From Candidatus Zhuqueibacterota bacterium (GTDB lineage Bacteria > Zhuqueibacterota > Zhuqueibacteria > Thermofontimicrobiales > Sulfurfontimicrobiaceae), in the NCBI GenBank assembly GCA_016927835.1, contig JAFGMA010000292.1, positions 1-48,964 of the forward strand: 48,964 nucleotides of DNA, given 5' to 3'. Below are positions 44,077 through 48,964 of the stretch, one piece after another. The notes under the pieces are model-generated. The model was not told the DNA's origin and did not search any database. It was given only the letters and a program-made list of their open reading frames with translations. Position numbers and translations under genes: made by a program. Positions within the stretch are counted from its first letter, which is position 1; each line of letters begins with the position of its first letter.

Positions 44077-44721
44077 TTAAATCTGAATGATTCCTTTTTT
44101 AAGTGCACGCATGACGGCTTCAGTTCGGTCTCGAACATTCAGCTTCTCAAAAATGTGAGTTATGTGTGTTTTCACTGTTTTTTCCGAGATGTACAAGTCC
44201 TGTGCAAGCTCCTTGTTGCTTTTACCTTCACTGAGCAATGTTATAATTTGAAGTTCGCGAGGGGTCAAATTGTGTTCAGGTTTTTCATGTTTCGCCAATT
44301 CACTGAATTTATCCAATACTTTTGTGGCTAAGAACGGCTCAATCAGCGATTCGCCACGATTGACCTTTCTGATCGTTTCGACCAATTCATCGGGCGATGT
44401 ATCTTTGAGCAAATAGCCCCGCGCTCCTGCTTTTATGCCTTCATATACATACTCTTCATCTTGAAAAACCGTCAAAATGATTATTTTCACTTCCGGATTG
44501 ATTTGCTTGATTTTCTTGATAGATTGCACGCCATCCATTCCCGGCATCTGCAAATCCATCAACACCAGATGCGGATTGAGCTTTTGGAATGCCTCGATCG
44601 CATCGACGCCGTTGACAGCCTCACCAACCACCTCAATATCATCTTCAAACGCTAAAATCGATGATAATCCTTCACGCACGATTGCGTGATCATCAACTAT
44701 CATTACTTTTATCTTATCCAT
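44077..44721 (-). CDS. NarL/FixJ-type response regulator
   Basis: The receiver domain has the acidic pair D10-D11 (IVDDH), phospho-acceptor D56 (VLMDLQMPGMDG) and the Lys in GYLLKDTSP. A LuxR-type HTH follows at residues 150-210 (LTPRELQIITLLSEGKSN, then KTVKTHITHIFEKL). It is a DNA-binding transcription factor activated by phosphorylation. The upstream kinase gene on the same strand (154-base gap) is the natural partner. Targets are not known. The start has only a weak SD. Confidence 0.95.
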   Translation of the reverse strand: MDKIKVMIVDDHAIVREGLSSILAFEDDIEVVGEAVNGVDAIEAFQKLNPHLVLMDLQMPGMDGVQSIKKIKQINPEVKIIILTVFQDEEYVYEGIKAGARGYLLKDTSPDELVETIRKVNRGESLIEPFLATKVLDKFSELAKHEKPEHNLTPRELQIITLLSEGKSNKELAQDLYISEKTVKTHITHIFEKLNVRDRTEAVMRALKKGIIQI

Positions 44722-44875
44722 TAGGATTCTATCAGCTTTAGGTGCACATCAAACAAGCAAAATTATATTGTCAGATAATAGATTAGCCAGAAATTCAAAA
44801 GATGCTCATCCTTCTTTGGAGCAAGGCTGTAAATGGTTTGCACTGGTTTCCATAATTTAAAAAAAAATCATATTG

Positions 44876-46570
44876 TTACAAATCCTGAAGCTCCAGCGGT
44901 TCATCCAAAACAGCTCTTCCCGGAGCAGCGTTCTGCCAATACCTGGCGGGAATATGAACGGTGACGGTTGTGCCGGCGTTTTCAGAGCTTTCGATATTCA
45001 ATTCTCCATTTAGAAAGCGCGCGCGTTCCTGCATCCCCATCAATCCGAATCCTTTTTCAGGGTTGCTATTCTTGCCGCGAAGACTTTTCAACCCAACGCC
45101 ATCATCTTTGATTTGAATAGTCAACACTTCGCAACCGTACTTCAATTTAATCCATACATGCCTGGCGTTTGCGTGCTGCAACACATTATTCATCGCTTCC
45201 TGTACAATTCTGAATATATTCGATTCAGCTTCAGGCGCAAAATCATAAATTTCACCGGTTACTTCAAATGTGGCATTCAGATTTGATTCAAGCCGATTTT
45301 TCTCGATCTCGGATTTAATGGAATCGATTAGCGATAGCTGAATGCTGTCCCCGGCGCGTAACCCCCAAACTGAACGCCTGGCTTCCTGCAAATTGCGCCT
45401 CACCGATTCCTTGACTTTTTGAATTTCTTCACGGGCTTTTCCCACATTTTTCACTATCAAGCGATCAATCGCTTCCAGTTGCAGCAAGATGCCGGCGAGT
45501 CCTTGCGCCAGGGTATCGTGAATTTCCCGTGCCAACCTGTTTCTTTCGCGCAATACGGCTGCCTGACGGGTTTTTTCATACAGGCGCGCATTATCAATTG
45601 CCAGTGCCGCATGAGTTGAAAAGGTAGTAAGCAAGGACACACTTTCTTCTGAGAATTGGTGTGGTTTCGGAAAAAAAACAGCGATACCACCATATAATCC
45701 ATGCTTTCTGATAAGCGGAACCGCGAGTATGGCACGAAATTTTTTCATAATCAACGATTTGGAAAAGATGCGAAATTCATTTCTGCTGTCATCTTTTATA
45801 TCATGAATTCGAAGGATTTGTTTGTCTCGGGGCAAAAATTCAAGGAATTCATCTCCTACGGATATTTTTGTATTTTCATATTTTTTAATATCGAAATCGC
45901 TCGATCTTGCTGCCATGATACTAAGGGCTTTCGACTCTTCATGCAATTCGTAAATTATGCCATTCTTAGTACCGATCAGATCACATGCTTGTTCTACAAT
46001 GTATTTCAGAACCCTGTCTAATTCCAGGGTTGAATTCAATACGCTGGCGCTTTGAATTAATGATGCATTCTGGCGGACTTTCCGTTCCAATTTTTCTTTT
46101 TGTTGAGCAAGCTGCCTGTCGTGCTCCCTTAGATTCTCCAAATTATCCTGAAGCTGTTGATTGAGTGCCCTGGAATAGAAATGATTGAAGCGGGCAACGG
46201 AGCGATGAGAAATACGACTTATAATGCTGACTGCTTCAATTAATTGCTTCGGATTGTTACTAAATTCCTCTAAAAGAAATGGTAGCAGGGCTTCTTCTGC
46301 CATGAGCAGGGCTTGCGTAACCTCTGAAATATTAAATCCTAATTGTATGCGGTTGAAAGAAACGTTGTAAACGTAATTATCCATTCCTTCATACGAATCG
46401 TACCGCAACACTTCAATGTATGCTTGCATGGCTGCTTCAGCAGATGCCACCAATTCAGCTCGGGGTCGCTGCAGGTAATTGCTATTCGGAATAGAAAGCA
46501 AGATGCGCAACCATTCTTCGGTTACCTGGTGCTTGTTTCCGATCAAGATGTCTATGATTTTTTCATTCAT
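44876..46570 (-). CDS. Cytoplasmic GAF histidine kinase with RsbRD-like N-terminus
   Basis: Residues 1-135 are all-helical and resemble the RsbRD N-terminal sensor domain (EWLRILLSIPNS, VTQALLMAEEALLPFL). A coiled coil (about 140-170) joins a GAF domain (180-330). The HisKA_3 dimerisation domain has H351 (LAREIHDTLAQGL), and the ATPase has N-box EAMNNVLQHA and G boxes DDGVGL and GFGLMGMQERA. No membrane segment is present, so it senses a cytosolic signal. GGCGGAG lies 8 nt before ATG 46570; the upstream ATG at 46609 overlaps purQ and has no SD. It pairs with the NarL-type regulator downstream. Confidence 0.93.
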   Translation of the reverse strand: MNEKIIDILIGNKHQVTEEWLRILLSIPNSNYLQRPRAELVASAEAAMQAYIEVLRYDSYEGMDNYVYNVSFNRIQLGFNISEVTQALLMAEEALLPFLLEEFSNNPKQLIEAVSIISRISHRSVARFNHFYSRALNQQLQDNLENLREHDRQLAQQKEKLERKVRQNASLIQSASVLNSTLELDRVLKYIVEQACDLIGTKNGIIYELHEESKALSIMAARSSDFDIKKYENTKISVGDEFLEFLPRDKQILRIHDIKDDSRNEFRIFSKSLIMKKFRAILAVPLIRKHGLYGGIAVFFPKPHQFSEESVSLLTTFSTHAALAIDNARLYEKTRQAAVLRERNRLAREIHDTLAQGLAGILLQLEAIDRLIVKNVGKAREEIQKVKESVRRNLQEARRSVWGLRAGDSIQLSLIDSIKSEIEKNRLESNLNATFEVTGEIYDFAPEAESNIFRIVQEAMNNVLQHANARHVWIKLKYGCEVLTIQIKDDGVGLKSLRGKNSNPEKGFGLMGMQERARFLNGELNIESSENAGTTVTVHIPARYWQNAAPGRAVLDEPLELQDL

Positions 46571-46598
46571 AGATTTTGCTCCGCCAAATCCATGATCA

Positions 46599-47390
46599 TT
46601 ACAAAGCATCCCGGATATATTGAACTGCGTTTTTGAAGATGAAGGCGCCGTCGGGCGAATCTGCCAGCCCCTCTCGCGTCCATCGAGGGTGTTGTGTGGC
46701 TTCGATGTAGCGCTCAGGATGCGGCATCAATCCAAAAATCCTGCCTGTTCGATCGCAAATTCCGGCAATATTCGCAACTGATCCATTGGGATTCCAGGGA
46801 TAACCGTCCGGCTCGCCAAGGGCATTCACATAGGTCAATACAATTTGATCATTATTTCTCAATTCGACAAGCATCTCGGCATTTTCAGCGATAAATTTTC
46901 CTTCGCTGTGTGCAACTGGCAAGTATATGATTTCCGGCAAGTTCCGGGTGAAGATGCAGCGGTTGTTCGATTCTGTTTTCAGGTAAACCCATCGATCTTC
47001 GAATTTTCCCGAATCGTTGAATGTCAGCGTCACGCGTTGTCTGGATTGTTCAAGCTGAATTTCAGGCAACATACCCGCCTTCACGAGTACCTGAAATCCA
47101 TTGCAGATCCCAAGAATACCTTTTCCGTCGGCGCAAAATTGCTGCATTTGATCCGTGAGTTTGAATTTTAATTCGTTCGCCAGAATCTTCCCGGCGGATA
47201 CGTCATCTCCATAAGTAAAGCCACCGGGGATAGCCAAAATTTGATAACTTGACAGTTTTTTTTCGCCTCTTACAATTTGATTGATATGCACCAATTCTGT
47301 GCGCGCTCCAGCCTGCTCAAAAGCGTATGCCGTTTCCAGATCACAATTGCATCCCGCTGTTCGCAGGATTATCACACCAGGAGTTTTCAT
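46599..47390 (-). CDS. purQ: Phosphoribosylformylglycinamidine synthase, glutaminase subunit
   Basis: The 263-residue class I glutamine amidotransferase has ILAIPGGFTYGDDVSAG and the nucleophile C96 in GICNGFQVL. The His-Glu pair is in LMPHPERY near the end. It makes ammonia for the PurL synthetase step of purine biosynthesis. It is slightly longer than B. subtilis PurQ (about 227), matching the group that works with larger PurL proteins. AGAGGA precedes the ATG. It lies 71 bases downstream of purL. Confidence 0.96.
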   Translation of the reverse strand: MKTPGVIILRTAGCNCDLETAYAFEQAGARTELVHINQIVRGEKKLSSYQILAIPGGFTYGDDVSAGKILANELKFKLTDQMQQFCADGKGILGICNGFQVLVKAGMLPEIQLEQSRQRVTLTFNDSGKFEDRWVYLKTESNNRCIFTRNLPEIIYLPVAHSEGKFIAENAEMLVELRNNDQIVLTYVNALGEPDGYPWNPNGSVANIAGICDRTGRIFGLMPHPERYIEATQHPRWTREGLADSPDGAFIFKNAVQYIRDAL

Positions 47391-47461
47391 GTATTTTCCT
47401 CTATGCTCATTTCATCTGACTCCGGGCGATGTGAGCCCGGTATCCGCCGGCAGATTTGAAT

Positions 47462-48964
47462 TTACCAACGCAGTGGCTTTTGCCAGCATTCTTTCAGATT
47501 CCAGATCGAATCCTCGACGACCTGGCTGCCATTCAAACCAATAACTTTGAACGAGGGCTCAGCGGTCAATTCTCCGATGCACGAGCACACATTCGAGTCC
47601 AAAAGTTGTTCGAATTGGCGTTGGTGCTCCGGTGATACTTCAACCAGGAACCGGCTGTTTGATTCTGAAAACAGCAACCTGTCATCCCTGTCGAGTTCAT
47701 CGGAAGATTTGATTTTTCGCAGATCGATTGTCATGCCAAGACCGCCGGCGAACGCCATTTCAGCCGCAGCAACCCCAACGCCGCCTTCAGAACAATCGTG
47801 GCATGCTCGTACCAGTCCGCGTTGCGTTGCCCGGCTCAGCGCCTCCATCAATTTTTTCCCCGAAACAGCATCGACAGCAGGGACATCATTCCCGGTATAG
47901 CCTTTGATGAAATAATAGTGGCTGCCGCCGAGTTCATTTTTTGTATCCCCTAATAAATAGATAAGATTGTCAGCTTTTTTTGCGTCCATTGAAACGGCAT
48001 TCGAAACATCTTCCATCACTGAAATGGCAGAGATAAGGAGCGTCGGCGGAATCGAGATGGACTCATCGCCGACCTGGTATTCATTATTCAGACTGTCTTT
48101 TCCCGAAATAAAAGGCGTTTCATAGATGCGCGCGATGTCGTAACACGCACGGGCAGCACGTACGAGTCCGCCCAGGCGATCTGGTTTTTCAGTATTTCCC
48201 CAGCAAAAATTATCGAGCAATGCGATTTTTTCCAAGCTTCCGCCCACCGCAATAATCTGCCGAATCGCTTCATCAATCGCCGAAGCAGCCATGTGATACG
48301 GATCGATGAGACCGTATTTCGGATTCAAGCCGTTCGAAACGATGACACCCTTTTTCGAGGCAAGAATCGGTCGGGAGATGCTTGCGTCCCCGGGACCATC
48401 ATCCTGGATTCCCTGGAGCGGTTTCAACACACTGCCGCCCTGCACCTCGTGGTCATATTGCCGGATGACCCATTCCTTGCTGCACACATTCCATGAGCCG
48501 AGGATCGCCTTTAAATCCTCTGTCAAATCAGGGGGTGAATCGAAATCTGGTTCGGGAAATTCAACCGGTTGCCATTTGGCTTTGCGCGTCAATTTAGGCA
48601 CACCATCGTGCAAAAAATCCATATCGAGCAGCGCCACGGTTTTGCCGTTGTACATCAGGTGCAATTTTTTATCGTCTGTGATGTCAGCGATGACGACCGC
48701 AACCACATCTTCATCGCTAAAAAGCTTCAATATCGTATCAATATTTTGCTTTGGGACGGCAATCACCATCCGTTCTTGTGCTTCGGAGATCCAGATTTCG
48801 GTGTAGCTCAAGCCTTCGTACTTCAGCGGCGCCTTTTCCAGCCATACCTCGGCGCCAGTCTCTTCACCCATTTCGCCAACAGCGCTGCTGAATCCTCCGG
48901 CACCGCAATCGGTCACGGCGTTGAACAAGCCACGATCGCGAGCTTGCAACAGCACGTCCAGCAC
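47462..48964 (-). CDS. purL: Phosphoribosylformylglycinamidine synthase, synthetase subunit (5' part outside window)
   Basis: The C-terminal 500 residues run from the window edge (first codon GTG, internal Val) to a TAA after KPLRW. Recognisable are the glycine-rich loop DCGAGGFSSAVGEMGEE, VIRQYDHEVQGGSVLKPL, DPYHMAASAIDEAI, the FISGKDSLNNEY motif and DCSEGGVGVAAAEMAFAGG, the second-half signature of PurL. The enzyme converts FGAR, ATP and ammonia to FGAM. With purQ next to it, this is a purLQ unit. purS is not visible and may be fused or encoded outside. Confidence 0.95.
   Translation of the reverse strand: MLDVLLQARDRGLFNAVTDCGAGGFSSAVGEMGEETGAEVWLEKAPLKYEGLSYTEIWISEAQERMVIAVPKQNIDTILKLFSDEDVVAVVIADITDDKKLHLMYNGKTVALLDMDFLHDGVPKLTRKAKWQPVEFPEPDFDSPPDLTEDLKAILGSWNVCSKEWVIRQYDHEVQGGSVLKPLQGIQDDGPGDASISRPILASKKGVIVSNGLNPKYGLIDPYHMAASAIDEAIRQIIAVGGSLEKIALLDNFCWGNTEKPDRLGGLVRAARACYDIARIYETPFISGKDSLNNEYQVGDESISIPPTLLISAISVMEDVSNAVSMDAKKADNLIYLLGDTKNELGGSHYYFIKGYTGNDVPAVDAVSGKKLMEALSRATQRGLVRACHDCSEGGVGVAAAEMAFAGGLGMTIDLRKIKSSDELDRDDRLLFSESNSRFLVEVSPEHQRQFEQLLDSNVCSCIGELTAEPSFKVIGLNGSQVVEDSIWNLKECWQKPLRW

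Overview
The window appears to be a piece of chromosome from a double-membrane bacterium of moderate GC, most likely an uncultured member of the Fibrobacteres-Chlorobi-Bacteroidetes (FCB) side of the tree, such as a Calditrichota- or KSB1-like lineage. This placement is an inference. It rests on a complete Bat (BatA-E) cluster with MoxR and DUF58 proteins, a TonB-type protein, many lipoproteins, a beta-barrel protein, an MlaC/RND lipid-transport set and a secreted Ig-repeat protein. Every protein gene I can support lies on the minus strand; the only plus-strand gene is a tRNA-Leu(CAG).

Layout, left to right (transcription mostly runs right to left). 1-2226: C-terminally cut secreted protein made of about 100-residue Ig-like modules. 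3281-16235: extended Bat cluster, read as BatD-like protein, MoxR ATPase, DUF58 protein, TPR/SurA-like lipoprotein, second BatD-like protein, BatA, BatB, BatC, BatD, BatE, TonB-like protein. Three copies of a small non-coding element carrying a GAGCGGAGTCGAAG core sit in its gaps and at its upstream end. 16932-17447: TPR lipoprotein. 18049-23932: protein-quality-control block (grpE, zinc-finger-less dnaJ, htrA, FmdB-type zinc ribbon, dnaK). 24174-29046: YugP-type membrane metalloprotease, a STAS-RsbW fusion, a membrane polyferredoxin (NapH-NapG-like fusion) and a Tat-exported DUF362 protein. 29047-29916: repeat-rich non-coding stretch. 29917-33726: TPR protein, tRNA-Leu(GAG), secG, tpiA and gapA, the last behind a consensus sigma-70 promoter. 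33979-34716: comF interrupted by an in-frame TGA. 35003-39516: beta-barrel protein, penicillin-acylase-family hydrolase, smpB. 39865-39948: tRNA-Leu(CAG) with its own promoter and terminator. 40164-43797: lipoprotein, MlaC-like protein and RND transporter. 44077-46570: histidine kinase and NarL-type response regulator. 46599-48964: purQ and the 3' part of purL.

How the genes fit together: MoxR, DUF58 and BatA/B (VWA domains) with the BatD-like membrane proteins and the TPR proteins BatC/E are expected to form an envelope-associated ATPase/VWA assembly. The chaperone and HtrA genes form a stress block. The lipoprotein, MlaC and RND genes probably move lipids across the envelope. The STAS-RsbW fusion and the kinase with an RsbRD-like N-terminus point to a partner-switching or stress-signalling layer. 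I see no prophage, CRISPR array or intact transposase. The most unusual items are the MITE-like repeats with direct-repeat flanks, the extended BatB, three BatD-type proteins in one cluster, the STAS-RsbW fusion, the polyferredoxin fusion and the TGA-interrupted comF.
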